This document shows, piece after piece, positions 33,775 through 44,399 of a DNA stretch of 64,000 nucleotides; position 1 is the first letter of the stretch; the number at the start of each line of letters is the position of its first letter. The stretch is from the NCBI GenBank assembly GCA_023653785.1, contig JAMKCH010001612.1, forward strand, positions 1-64,000. Reading direction: 5' to 3'. The notes beneath the pieces are model-generated. The model saw only the letters and a list, made by a program, of their open reading frames with translations. It was not told the DNA's origin and did not search any database. Both the position numbers and the translations under genes were made by a program. This stretch comes from Ophioderma brevispina. Its lineage: Eukaryota; Echinodermata; Ophiuroidea; Amphilepidida; Ophiodermatidae.

Positions 33775-33885
33775 ATCAGATGGCTCATTGGATAGGACGA
33801 TGGACCGAAGACCAGACGCTACGCTACACCAGAAACACCAACGCCGCTAGGATTCCCGTATTTCCGGTTCGAGTCCCACTCAAGT
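33775..33885 (+). pseudogene. tRNA-like sequence upstream of piggyBac promoter
   Basis: ATGGCTCATTGGATAGGAC at about 33780 resembles a tRNA D-arm/A box, and GGTTCGAGTCC at 33866-33876 is a perfect B box. The A-B distance, about 85 bases, is longer than in an ordinary tRNA, and the T-stem and acceptor pairing are poor. A tRNA-derived insertion or a tRNA pseudogene with extra sequence is likelier than a working tRNA. Confidence 0.4.
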
Positions 33886-33937
33886 TAAATTAATTTTTTG
33901 TTCTTTTTCTTCTCTAGTTCTTCTTCGATACTTTTGT

Positions 33938-34035
33938 CACGTGATACCGTCACGTGGTACATGGCACGTGATATTCGGTGGGCGGGAAATAAAAGGTATA
34001 AAGGCGCGATTCGCCACGATCTGTAGCAGTCTACA
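33938..34035 (+). promoter_or_regulatory. Probable transposase promoter: three E boxes, GC box, TATA box
   Basis: CACGTG occurs at 33938-33943, 33951-33956 and 33965-33970. A GGGCGGG GC box lies at 33980-33986 and TATAAA at 33997-34002. The first ATG of the transposase region is at 34036. The spacing (TATA about 30 bp before a plausible start site near 34027) is that of a pol II core promoter. CACGTG is the binding site of bHLH factors such as the Myc/Max and USF classes. Confidence 0.6.
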
Positions 34036-36600
34036 ATGGACACTACGACAGCATACTTCAGATCCTCCACCGAGGACAACATACCCCCGTGGTTGTAAAA
34101 GAAAGCTGAAAAAAGCGTGGAAATAAGCCTAAAGAATCCCCGCGGGTGGATACAGGGGAAGGTAGCGGCAGCAAATACAGCCGACCGCACCCGGAAATCT
34201 TGCCCGACACTAGGCGGGTTTGGCCGCACAGGCGCAGCAGACCCCGGCGCATCCACTTCATCCGCGGAGCCGGCGCTCTTCCCCCTCCCCCCCGACATGC
34301 TGTGGCCAAAACCAAAGCCAAAGAGGCTAAGGAGCAGTGGGGAAAGGGCCCGTTGCATCAAGCTCATCGGGGAAGGCTTCTGTCCACGATCGGAGCAAAC
34401 TCCGCTCCGCGTTGTCAGCCCCAGGATAGTCGTGCCCGAATGACCTGGTGCAACCCGTTGAGAATGCGCTTGACCGACCCAACGCTGGTACCGACTTTAG
34501 CCCGTGAGCCATTGATGAGCCTATAGGATCAAGAGGGATTTTTATCTGATGATCCCACGCAAGCCAGCCCACCGCGACAGAAGGGTTCCGAGTACATAGA
34601 CGAGGCAGAAAATACCCCGAAGCGAGGACCGATTGAATTGCAGGACCCTTCTAAGAACGATTCTCGGATGGACCCATTTGACCCGGCGACGACCGTTTTT
34701 CCGGCGGTACACTGCCGAGTGGACCGACCTTTGACGCTGACTCAACAGACGCGTCCCCCGGACTATTTTGCGGAGTGTTTTCTCTCTTAATCTCTTCCAG
34801 AGCTCGCCGACTGGACAAACATCCGGTGGAGAAAAAGAGGGTGAGAAGATTACATCGCCGCCGAAATCGCGCGTGGTTTGGGTATCCATCTGGTGATGGG
34901 TCTTATTCGCTGGGCGAACGCAATGATTATTGTCGACCCATCCGGGTTACGGAACCCGATGATTTGCAATGCGAATGGGTAAACGCGTTTTGAAGTCCTG
35001 TCTGGAAGCATCTCTCTTGTCGAATCCGACTACCGACCCAAAGATATGGATTGCAGAAACTCAGGAAGAAAAGAGCATAAGTTTCATTAATACATCCGAG
35101 GAGCGATAACGCTGGATAGAGTCCAGGTCCGCCTGGGACACTGTTTAGCGGAATTGCCAGGAGACATATAACTGCAAACCGCAACTATCTCTCGATGTAG
35201 GCATGGTGCCGTACAGGGCATTACCCGTTGGACTGACGAACCATCAAATGCCGACCAAGCCTACCAGCCAGGGCTTCAGAATATACGCATTATGCTAATG
35301 GGACCACTGGATACATGTGCAACTTAACTGCGTATGCACCTTCAACCACGCTGCGGAAAGAGTCGGATATCGCGCTCGACGGACATCGAGTTCACCACAC
35401 AAGTTCCATCAAATTTACTACTGCGGACAAGTTGTACCGATCCTATCTATTAGCCCCGGAACTGTTGGAGCGCGATAACCTATCTAACCGGGGGCCGTGA
35501 AGAGAATTCACGGGGACAGACGACTGACTTCTCAAAAGGTAGCCGCAAAAACCCCGGCGCCGATGTCATCAAGAACGTGGATAAGACCCCGCGTGGTACT
35601 TTTTTATGTTCGGCAAAATGGACGCACAACGTTGACGCTGTGGAAAGAGCAAGTCAGGTGGTGCCACTAGTCTCAACTGCGCATAACGGGTATGACCGAC
35701 CGGGGCGCGGCAACCGTCATGCCATGATCCCGAAGGAATACTCCTCCCAGGGTAGAGGGGGAAGATCTTCTCTTTCGGCGTCACGCAAAGGCTCTAAGAA
35801 GAGGTGCGCACATGTATCGCCGCTCCGCCCGTAATTGGTTGAATACAACACGTACAGGAGCGGCGTTGACAAGCGGACAGTTACGTTCCATACACTCCTG
35901 CTGGAGAAAGAAGTCAGCCTGGTGGAGACGCAGGATGCTTGTACTACGTTCTTTGGTCGATATCAGCAGCCGGGTCAAATGCCTGGATTTTGTTACAATC
36001 GTGTCAACAATGCGGCGGTACACCGGGCTGCTGATAAAATTGCTCGTCGTTCGAGGTTTATCCTCAAAACTGGCCGAAGGAAGCTCATTGACGGTTTCGG
36101 GCCGGCGGCCAGTTCCCCCCCTGATCGACCTTAGTAGGCACATGCCTCAACCCATAGGGCCGGGACATGAGCTGGTTCGATATGAGGAAGAGCATCCCGC
36201 CCCTTCGGAGATGCCAGACAACCTCGGAGAAACGAACGCTTCATGGAAGGGCGAAGCGGACGAAGTTCGGGTTCAGAACGTGCGGGGGGCATCTCTGTCG
36301 GGTGGAGTGTTTTTTTTGATACCCTCGCTTCCTCTTTGATCAGATTTTGCAGTTTGAATTGAGCCGAGCCACCTCGCGGTCCTAAACAGCGTGCATGTTG
36401 CGCAAGCATTTTGACGAAAGACGGACTCCCGAAAGGGAAGATTGTGCCGAATGATAGGGCACCCTGCATTGCTAACTTTGTCCGCTGACTTACTCGAACA
36501 ACTGACATTGAACGTTTGGCCCGCCAGCGTTGTGCCGAAAACAACAGTGCACGCTTTAGTTCTACATTGACCATAAGCCGACGCATACAGTGTTGGGCCG
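34036..36600 (+). pseudogene. piggyBac-family transposase, frame-disrupted
   Basis: An N-terminal stub (MDTTTAYFRSSTEDNIPPW) runs into a stop at 34096. From about 34530 the piggyBac core is readable in shifting frames: DYF..F near 34760, YWS(T)HPG.GTPMICN near 34925-34970, LSLDVGMVPYR (first catalytic Asp, 35194-35196), QMPTKPTSQGFRIYA, ATTADKLYRS-type block (second Asp, 35426-35428), YVRQNGRTTLTLW, VVPLVSTAHNGYDRPGRG, and YNTYRSGVDK (third Asp, 35868-35870), then KKSAWWRR. All three acidic residues of the DDD site survive but lie in different frames. The C-terminal Cys-rich domain expected at about 36330-36600 is not clearly readable. The enzyme would cut and paste at TTAA; this copy cannot. 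Confidence 0.8.
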
Positions 36601-37305
36601 AGCGATTAGTGCACCTCTGAACTAATGACTTTTACATTTTAAGATCGCTTAAATGTTACACAAGATGTTGTGGCGAGTTAAGAGAGCCACCATCCTGTTT
36701 TATTTGGCTTGACCGAACTTTTACTTTAGCTGATCTGGGCCCTAAACCCTCGACCGCCCGGCTGTCTTACAAGTCCCTAACATCAGCACTTTTAACTCAA
36801 ATCTCTCAGCTAGCTACTGCTACCCACCATCTCCCCCCATTCACCCGCAATCGCTTCACTGCTCCTACCACAGAAGGGCAGCCTACTGTACTGTTGGAAC
36901 CCTGCCAATAAAACCACACGGGAGGCCTTCATATCCGACCGGTATTTGGAATCCTGTACCCGGCAAGGAACTGAATGGGCTGGGCCCTATCCTCCTCTCC
37001 AGGATAATATATTTTCCCCTGCGCCGTGGTGCGTTGGTTAAACCAACCGTTCCCAATACAAACTACTGCTACCATACAAGACTTGCAGCCTGGAGCTACT
37101 GCTACCCAGAAGTGCAGCCGAAATACTACAGCAACAACCCAACTAAATGTTATCAAAATGTCGTGATAAACAGATGTTGACAACCTTAACAAAAGAAAGA
37201 ACACAATTCCCGTGCCCACAAATTCCAATAGCAATTTACATCGTCACACAATTAAAAACAACACTTCCATCTAAGTTAGCAAAGGGGAATTAAATAGACC
37301 TGTAG
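36601..37305 (+). other. 3' region of piggyBac unit with poly(A) signal
   Basis: AATAAA at 36907-36912 lies about 300 bp beyond the transposase region and could be its poly(A) signal. The word CTACTGCTACC recurs at about 36815, 37063 and 37099. No second protein is recognised. Confidence 0.4.
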
Positions 37306-37900
37306 GCGAACATTACGGTAAAACTGCACACGCCTTAACGCGTGCGGCCAGCCCCTTAGTTACGGTCAGTGAGGGGTCAGTTAGCCAGGTCAAGGTCCGG
37401 TGTGCGACCGGGTAAAAGTTTAGTGGTTGGCAACATATTCATGCAATAGTCCCAACATTACGGTAAAAAGACGCGCCTTAAACGGCGTGCGGTCGCCCCT
37501 TAGTTACGGTCAAGTGAGGGGTCAGTTAGCGGTCAAGGTCAGGGGTTGCGACCGGGTACAGGTCAGGGGTTGCGACGAGATTCATGCAGTAAGCCCAACA
37601 TTACGGTAACACAGCACGCGACTTAAAAGGAGTGCGGTCGCCCCTTAGTTAACCGTCAGTGAAGGGGTCAGTTAGCCGGGTCAAGGTCCAGGGTTGGCGA
37701 CCCGTGTCAAATGGTTAGTGGTTTAGGCCAACTTACGGGAAAACAAGCACGGCGCCTTAACGTCGTGCCTGGGGTCGCCCCTTAGTTACCGTCAAGTGAG
37801 GGGTCAGTAGCTGGGTCAAGGTCAGAGGGGTTTCACTTGCCCGGGTCAAGATCAGATGTTATGTGACCGTTAGAGGTCAGGGGTTTGGAGTTTGGGACCA
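37306..37900. repeat. Tandem array, ~140 bp unit, four copies
   Basis: ACATTACGGTAAAA-like starts at about 37312, 37455, 37598 and 37731. Each is followed by CGCCTTAACG, GTCGCCCCTTAGTTACGGTC, GTGAGGGGTCAGTTAGC and GGTCAAGGTCAGGGGTTGCG. The last half-unit drifts to about 37900. Copies differ by small indels. Confidence 0.9.
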
Positions 37901-38204
37901 GGTCATATTGGTAGGCCGAACATGTGCGGTAGTCTTATGCCAATGCTTACCCAAGAAAGACCCGGTAGATTTATAATAACTTTTGTGGCTACCTACCGGT
38001 TCCGCAACCTATTTGAGGATTGGTGTTTTAGGTTTCGATCTAACTGTTTTTAAGAGTTGGCGTATCATGCCTAGTTTCTTCTGACAGCAACTCGCAACAG
38101 TAAGTTTCAGGTAATTACTGGGGTCATCGCTATGAAGTTGCTCTAAGGATAGAGCACTGGTTCGCGAACAGAACGTATACTATCGGAGGGTAGTGCCAAT
38201 CTCG

Positions 38205-39130
38205 GACAGTTCAAAAATGAACTAAGTCCAGAAAAAAAACTAAGTTCAGAGTTTCAGAAAAAAACTAAGTCCTAGCGGACCGCTTCCTTGGTGAGCGGAA
38301 AGTCGCCCTCTATCTTTTAGTGATCTTTCAGTGAAAAGTCACCTAGCCGGGGCTACGGCAGTGAAAGTCACCTTGCCGGGCCACGCAGGTAGACTTTTCA
38401 AAATGACTAGTCCAGAGCGGAACCGCTTCCTTGGTCGCGGAAAGTCGCCCTAGATCTTTTATGGATCTTTCAGTGACAAGTCACCTAGACGGCTACGGCC
38501 AGTTGAAAAGTCACCTTCACCTTGCGGTCACGGCATTTAGACTTTTCAAAAATAACTAAGTCCAGTGCGGACGGCTTCTGGTCCAGCGGAAGGTCGCCCT
38601 AGATCTTTTTAGTGATCTTTCAAGGAAAAGTCACCTAGCCGTGCTACGGCAGTTAAAAGTCACCACCTTGCCTTGCCACGTCAGGTAGACTTTTTAAAAA
38701 ATGACTAAGTCCAAGCGGACCGCTACGTTGGTCAGCGGAAAGTCGCCCTAGATCTTTCAGTGAAAAGTCACCAGCCGGGCTACGGCAGTGAAAGTCACCC
38801 TTGCGGGCCACGGCAGGTAGACTTTTCAAAAAATGAACTAAGTCCAGAGGGGACCGCTGCCTTGGTCAGGGAAATCTTTTCTAGATTATTAACCCAACTC
38901 TTGGGTGAAAAGTCACGTAGCCGGGCCACGGCAAGCGAAGATTTTTTCCAGTAGCGGACCACTTTCCTTGGTCAGCTGAAATCCTCTAGATCTACTAACG
39001 ACCTTGGGTGAAAAAAAGTCCAGATTTCGAAAAAAACTAAGTCAGAGCGTAACCGCTTCCTTGGTCTTCACCTGGAAGTGGCCGGTGGACTTTAGAGGAA
39101 GCGGTCTCCGCTGAAGAATGCTAGTTCAAA
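38205..39130. repeat. Right outer tandem array, ~140 bp unit
   Basis: About six units contain CTAAGTCCAGAGCGGACCGC, TTCCTTGGTCAGCGGAAAGT, CGCCCTAGATCTTT, CAGTGAAAAGTCACCTAGC and CGGGCCACGGCAGGTAGAC. GATCTTTCAG-type anchors fall near 38322, 38463, 38613 and 38751. Inverted relative to 31775-32060. Confidence 0.9.
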
Positions 39131-39139
39131 AAAAACGAC

Positions 39140-40990
39140 TAAGTACTAAAAAATTTCTAAGTCAGGTAGGGGGCGCCCTACTCGAAATCTCAATCGTCCA
39201 GGTTCCATCAACGTGGATATTTTCCAAACTATGGAGTTTAGGTACGTAAGGGAATTAGATTTAAAATTATCATATATTTCGGATATTTCACGATGATATT
39301 CAATGACAATTATAGAACCAATAATAATCATAATCACAACATCCAGTGTCAATTTAGTGCAAATTGGCGACCATATTGCAACAAATATCTGACAAAATAT
39401 TTTAAAAAATAATGTCCTTATTTGGATACCCTGACATTCAAAATAATGTATGGGTATAGACACATGTACACAAAGATCAGTGTTATTACCGAGATATGAG
39501 ACATTGAAAACGTGGCCATCACCACTGCCGGGGCCTCAGGCTACTCAGCTGGGTCCCGTTTTTGAAATAATTGATTATGGTCCATATTAACGTGTACCAC
39601 ATGTTACATTCTATCAGAAGTACAAGATTTTGCTCCAGAGGGTCTTAAAACATCTTAACTTAACATAATCTACGGCAAAATAATAACAAACCAAATTATG
39701 CACAACCAACCTTTACTGTGGAACACTGACGTTCATTTTTTTATGCACTATTTGGTAGCTTACGTCTACAAGATGTTCTTACCATTTTTACATGATGTCG
39801 CCAATCTCAAAATTTCCATCCATACACGAGAAGAATTTCCACGGTCTTAAAATTAGCAAAGAAGTGCATCAATAATGAATATTGTTTGTGCCTACCTGCT
39901 CAATATGCCTCAACATCTGACGGAGAGTTTCTTCACATGGGTGCAACTGCGTCAATAATGCGGCTGCAAGCACTGAAAATCCCTTCTGGAAGGATTTTTA
40001 TGAAACACATGGATTATTCTGAGAAGCATAATGCACCTGTAAATTTAATTAATTTTCTAAACAATTTTCTGCTCGAAAATTATTGCCACTACAATAACCT
40101 CTTCGCCATTTATACTCTGATATTTTATTGAAGAAAAAAGTTGTAAAAGTGTCTACAAAAATAGTTTCTTCTAACAAAGAGAAAAATATGAAATGGGAAC
40201 AATAACTAGATATTGCAATGTTTGATAAGAAAACAGTTCCAACAATTAGTCTTATTCATATACGAGATAAATGACAGAATATTTGTTATTTCAAAATTAT
40301 CAGGGGAATAATTTATTCAGAGGCACACATGGCATGAAAGAATGAAACTCCCTATTTTGTGGTAGTGTCTATTTCTTTCAGAACCGTATCATCTATTCAT
40401 CATTTCCTGATATTTAAACCATTGCTCACAATGTAAAATCAATTTCCTTAACAACCTCATCAATCGTTTGAATACCTGGGGATTCGTAACTTTTACCCGA
40501 GATGAATATGGTATATTCATCTCCGCTTTTACATAGGCCCTACTTTGCATATTTTCCCCCAGACGAAACAATGACAACTGACCAGGAAAAATGCCATTAA
40601 CGCATCTGATGTGCGCAGAATGGTTTAATCAAGCAATTAGCCATGCAATCCAAACTGAATGAAATTAGGACTCAATTTTGTACCTTGGCAAGCTCCCAAG
40701 ATAATACCTAGACTATTGCAAATATGGGAGAGAGCGGCCTCTTTTGCATATTCGCATCACAGAGCCCACAAACGCCAGGCACCCTGGACGTTGGCATCAT
40801 CACAAGCATTCCTCAAAAAATGCACACAAAACAACAAGCAGCTGCGAACAAGCAAACAAACAATCAAACGTGATTCCAGACAACATCGCAATTTTGCGTC
40901 ACTGGGGCTTAAACCAAGGCTAACACCTTTAAAATTTCAATAAAAGGCCAACCAAAATGACAGAATTGAAATGCATAATCCTACAACCTT
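39140..40990. other. No recognisable gene
   Basis: AT-rich DNA between the composite piggyBac element and the next inverted-repeat element. Open frames of 60-105 codons show no familiar motif. Confidence 0.45.
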
Positions 40991-40995
40991 ATATA

Positions 40996-42221
40996 CAGTG
41001 TGTCTCAAAAAAAAAATGTGCTGTGATTCTCAGGACTTGCGCCCTCTTTAAAATCACTCAACCGTGGAATTTTGTTGCCTGCATGTAGCATAGTCAGTTA
41101 TCTTCTTTTCCTGCAAAAATTAGAAACTTCCATCAACACCTTATAAAAATATCGGCAATTATGCAAGATCATGCTTTTTCAACTTCTGCCAATGGGATTT
41201 GCACAGTTAAGGAGTGAAGGGAGAAAACTTGGGCTGAGCTGAATTGGCTGAATGCCAATAGCTCTCTAACCATAAAACGTATACTGCATAAACTATACAC
41301 AGCGGGTCCTTGCGATAAGATAAACTATTTGGTATACCTTTCAGCAAAATTGGAGTATTGTTATAGTTGGCCAATCGTACAGGCCCATACGCAGAATTTA
41401 TTTGGGTGTTTTGTGAAATATTGAAAGTGGACATTTTCGGGGGCGGGGGCCTCCGCTTGTGTAGATATTTACGTACAAGTGTACCTACCCCTCTCCCAAA
41501 TTGTCCTTTGGGGCTTTTTGAACACTTCATCACCAGAAGAAAACTTTTGTCAAACTAGCTTAACTTTTAGACATTTTTCAAAGAAACCATTAAAAAAGTG
41601 GTCCATTTGGATTTGAGGGTATGACCGCAAGCCCTACGTACGAGCCTGCCTAGATGACTTTTCATGACCCCTACTGAGTTCCACCATAGTGAAGTAATCC
41701 CTAGTGAAGACGCCTCTTTCCCCAAGTTGTACCAGCAACTACAACTTTGGGGAAAGACAGACATGCGCATACTAGGGATTTCTTACACACTGACTTACAC
41801 AAAAAAGCATGATGGACATTCTGGAGGGGTAGATGAAGTGGGTCGTTTAGGTGAAATTTGGATCATGAAAGGCCATAGGCCATTAATTAAAGAATGCTTC
41901 CATTTTGTAGAAAAAACATTCTGGATTGTTTGCCTGGTCATAAGGATTCATAAAATGCATACTTTAATTGATGCTCTCGATACGATTTATGGTTAGAGAC
42001 CTATAGGTAAAATGCTCAGCCCAAGTTTTCTCCTCTCACTCCTTAACTGTGTAAATCCCATTGGCAGAAGTTGAAATGGTACGATCTTGCATAACCGCCG
42101 ATATTTGCATAAGGTGTTGATGGAAGTGTCTAATTTTTGCAGGAAAATTCCACGGTTGAGTGATTCCAAAGAGGGCGCAAGTCCTGAGAATCACAGCACA
42201 ATTTTAAACTATGCTATACTG
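40996..42221. mobile_element. Non-autonomous DNA element with ~270 bp terminal inverted repeats
   Basis: The left arm (40996-41300) and right arm (about 41960-42221) are clear reverse complements. Shared blocks are GTGCTGTGATTCTCAGGACT, GCGCCCTCTTT, TGCAGGAAAA-type, CATCAACACCTTAT, CTTCTGCCAATGGGATTT, and GAGAAAACTTGGGCTGAGC. The tips read CAGTGTGTCTC and CAGTATAGCATAG. A TA precedes the left tip. The centre encodes nothing recognisable; a 110-codon open frame at 41664-41996 shows no transposase motif. CAGT tips and TA suggest a Tc1/mariner-like class, unproven. Confidence 0.85.
41695..41782. repeat. Hairpin inside the inverted-repeat element
   Basis: TAATCCCTAGT..CTCTTTCCCCAAGTTGTA pairs with TACAACTTTGGGGAAAG..ACTAGGGATTT around a loop of about six bases. 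It gives an arm of roughly 37 bp with a mismatched central portion. Confidence 0.8.
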
Positions 42222-42226
42222 CAAAA

Positions 42227-43099
42227 TTAAATGAAAGATAAAAGACGATTTGGCCTGATATAGGACTTGTAGGCACCTGATTTCCAACGTCCTATTACTT
42301 TAATAGCATCGTCAGGAATCGCCAACATTGCTGCTGATGACTCGAGACCCAATTTTAAAACCCGGCCTACTTGAAAAGTGGTGAGAGGTTCTGAATTAAA
42401 ATGAACGTTGAACGCACATTGAACGTATTGCTAAGAAATTTTTCATAGCCTGAATTGGACAAAAAGCTGAGTCAGAGATGCCATCAATAACGATGCAAAT
42501 GGAACTACCTCTCTGATCAGTCTTCGAAAATCTTATACATATTTCTAAGCGATTTTGGTCAACCCGACGAATATCATTCAGGCTTAAAACACGCGATGAT
42601 GCACTAGACTTGCTTACACAGGCATATTCGCCTACCCTCAGAAAACCAAAAAAAAGCTAACAGAAAAACAGCTTTAAACAATGTTGACTCATATGATGAT
42701 GAACAAATGGCAGGTAAAACAGACACAAGTTTTTGAAGAATTGAAAATGTGATGGACGTCTGTTATCAAAACTATGATTTAGGCGCCTACTACGTATACA
42801 CTCACGTATTTTTTTGATAACAAAGCAATTTGTTGGGTCCCTCCACCCATTAATTTTATGCACAAATGAAATTGCAGACAGGTGTACACAAATAGATGAA
42901 TGAGCCCACCCCTACCCTCTCTAGAGAGGTAAGCAATAAATGCAATTAAATCGGAGACATCTACTGACCAAGAAGAATGAGAATTTAGATTCTGCCCAAA
43001 TTCACAAAATTTATTCACCGACCTAGTGTACGACTTCTTTGTGCTCTCAGCTACAGATGCTTCAAACAGCTTCCTTGCTTCAACTGCTAAAGATTCCAC
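42227..43099 (-). pseudogene. DIRS/Ngaro tyrosine recombinase, disrupted
   Basis: The N-terminal SAM-like core-binding part reads ESTKKSYTRSVNKFCEFGQN and LIAFIAYLSREG. A frameshift then gives HKINGWRDPTNCFVIKKI. The catalytic half is readable in pieces: RVGE-like near 42630, SKTDQRG near 42515, NSEPLTTFQ near 42390, then SSAAMLAIPDDAIKVIGRWK and SGAYKSYIRP ending at the stop 42227-42229. The Tyr nucleophile in the KSY context is present. The H-x-x-R box expected just before the SAAM segment (HSFRIGAA-type) is missing, apparently a deletion. Confidence 0.88.
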
Positions 43100-43570
43100 A
43101 AAAACTGAGGAATTGGCGTCGCAACCTTGTCTGCTGATGGTGCTGCCTCCCTGAATGGCGCCACCTGAAAGCGTGAGAGAGCATCTGCAATACAGTTAAC
43201 CCTACCAGGGATATGCTGAGCGCGGAAAGCAAGATTGCATTTCAAGCATTGAAGCACAAAGAAACGTACTAATCTCATGATTGTTGGGCAGCGTGAGGAT
43301 TGTTTATTAACTATGGCGATTACATTTTCATTATCAGAACGCAAAGTAATACGTTTGCCCTTTAGACTGCCGCCCCACAGAGCGACAGCGACGACAATTG
43401 GGAATAATTCCATCCATGCAATAGAACAATTTTACAAGCTGCTGGCCAATGCCCCTGGAACCATTTCCCTTTGAAAAAAAGCACAAAACCTATGCTTTTA
43501 CATGCGTCGGTAAACAATTCCAGGTCATCCCCAAAACCATGCCTGTTCTGGAATGATTGAAACGCCATTG
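43087..43570 (-). pseudogene. DIRS/Ngaro RNase H
   Basis: ELFTDACKSIGFVLFF supplies the first Asp (TDA context). ELFPIVVAVALWG carries the Glu, LRSDNENVIAIVNKQSS the next Asp, and HIPGRVNCIADALSR the C-terminal HxPG..N..AD..SR block typical of the RNase H in this superfamily. The N-terminal and C-terminal parts lie in two overlapping frames that join near 43362-43413, so there is at least one frameshift. It lies between RT and the recombinase. Confidence 0.9.
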
Positions 43571-43740
43571 AAACTTTTCAGAAAAACCTGCCACATTTTA
43601 GGTCGGCTTTTGCACCCACAGAAAACGAGATCTTGAACCAAGTCCTCTTCACTCCACATGTAAGATCAATCAATCGCCGTAGGAAAGCCCAGCCTGTCGA
43701 AATTACCCTACAGATGAAGGAAAGAGAACCCTATTAAAGA

Positions 43741-44371
43741 CTATAACTCCCGTAAAGAAATAATTTCCGATGCAATTGCCGACTCGACCTTTTCCGTAAT
43801 AGAATCAATTTTGTTCTGTGGTACTGAAATGGTTTGATTTTCAGAGTCAATTACAAGACCCAAGAAGGTGATTTTATTTGAAGGGCCTACCGTTTTATCC
43901 CCAGCTAACGGGACTCCGAACTCGCTGCACACTTTTTGAAAGGCATTCAACACGGCACTACAAGACTGAACGTCTTCGGCTAAACCACAGATGAAGAAGT
44001 CATCCATATAGTGACAGACACGGTTCGAACATGCAACCTGAATCGTTGCCCACTCCAAGAAAGTTGAAAATCTTTCGAAGTGTGCAGGGGAGCAAGAAGC
44101 CCCCATTGGAAGTGCCTTATCTACATAATAAACATCATCAATCTTGATGCCTAACAATTCAAAATCTTTGGGATGGACTGGTAAGAGCCTAAACGCCGAT
44201 TCTATATCAGCTTTAGCCATCAAGGCCCCTCCCAGCGCTCACAACCAAACCAACTGCAACATCAAAGCTAGTGTATTTGACAGTACAAGCAGTTCTGTCA
44301 ATGCCATCATTAATAGAACCACCCTCAGGATAGGACAAGTGTTGTATTAGTCTATATTTCACTTGCGGTTT
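43741..44371 (-). pseudogene. DIRS/Ngaro reverse transcriptase
   Basis: From about 44371 the minus strand reads KPQVKYRLIQHLSYPEGG and then SINDGID. After one frameshift near 44225 it continues MAKADIESAFRLLPVHP, LPMGASCSPAHFERFSTFLEW and the catalytic YMDD at 43999-44010. These are hallmark blocks of DIRS-superfamily RT: motif A in the ADIESAF context and motif C as YMDDF. A GLVIDSENQTISVPQNKI block follows. The catalytic residues are intact in the 160-codon open segment. Confidence 0.93.
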
Positions 44372-44399
44372 TGTATTATGAGCAATTGCTTGTTTCCCA

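Larger units (their letters stand above)
31775..39130. mobile_element. Composite piggyBac-type element with inverted tandem arrays
   Basis: A decayed piggyBac transposase (34036-36600) with its own promoter is flanked by GC-richer tandem arrays. The outermost array on the left (31775-32060) and the one on the right (38205-39130) are reverse complements. Shared words are CTAGGTGACTTTTCACTG / CAGTGAAAAGTCACCTAG and AGCGGTCCGC..GACTTAG / CTAAGTCC..GCGGACCGCT. Additional, different arrays lie inside them. The whole ~7.35 kb may be one transposon with very long repeat-built ends. I could not find a TTAA target duplication or exact tips, so the outer limits are those of the arrays. Confidence 0.65.
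42227..44371 (-). mobile_element. DIRS/Ngaro-type tyrosine-recombinase retrotransposon
   Basis: Reading down the minus strand, RT, RNase H and a tyrosine recombinase follow in the order and spacing of DIRS/Ngaro elements. These integrate with a tyrosine recombinase instead of a DDE integrase. The RT starts within recognisable sequence near 44371; the 5' portion with gag-like ORF is absent or unreadable. The recombinase stop codon is at 42227-42229. Several single-base frameshifts make the copy inactive. Confidence 0.92.

Noticed and set aside
36131..36586. 151-codon minus-strand open frame
   Set aside because: It lies opposite the C-terminal part of the piggyBac transposase in GC-rich DNA and shows no domain of its own.
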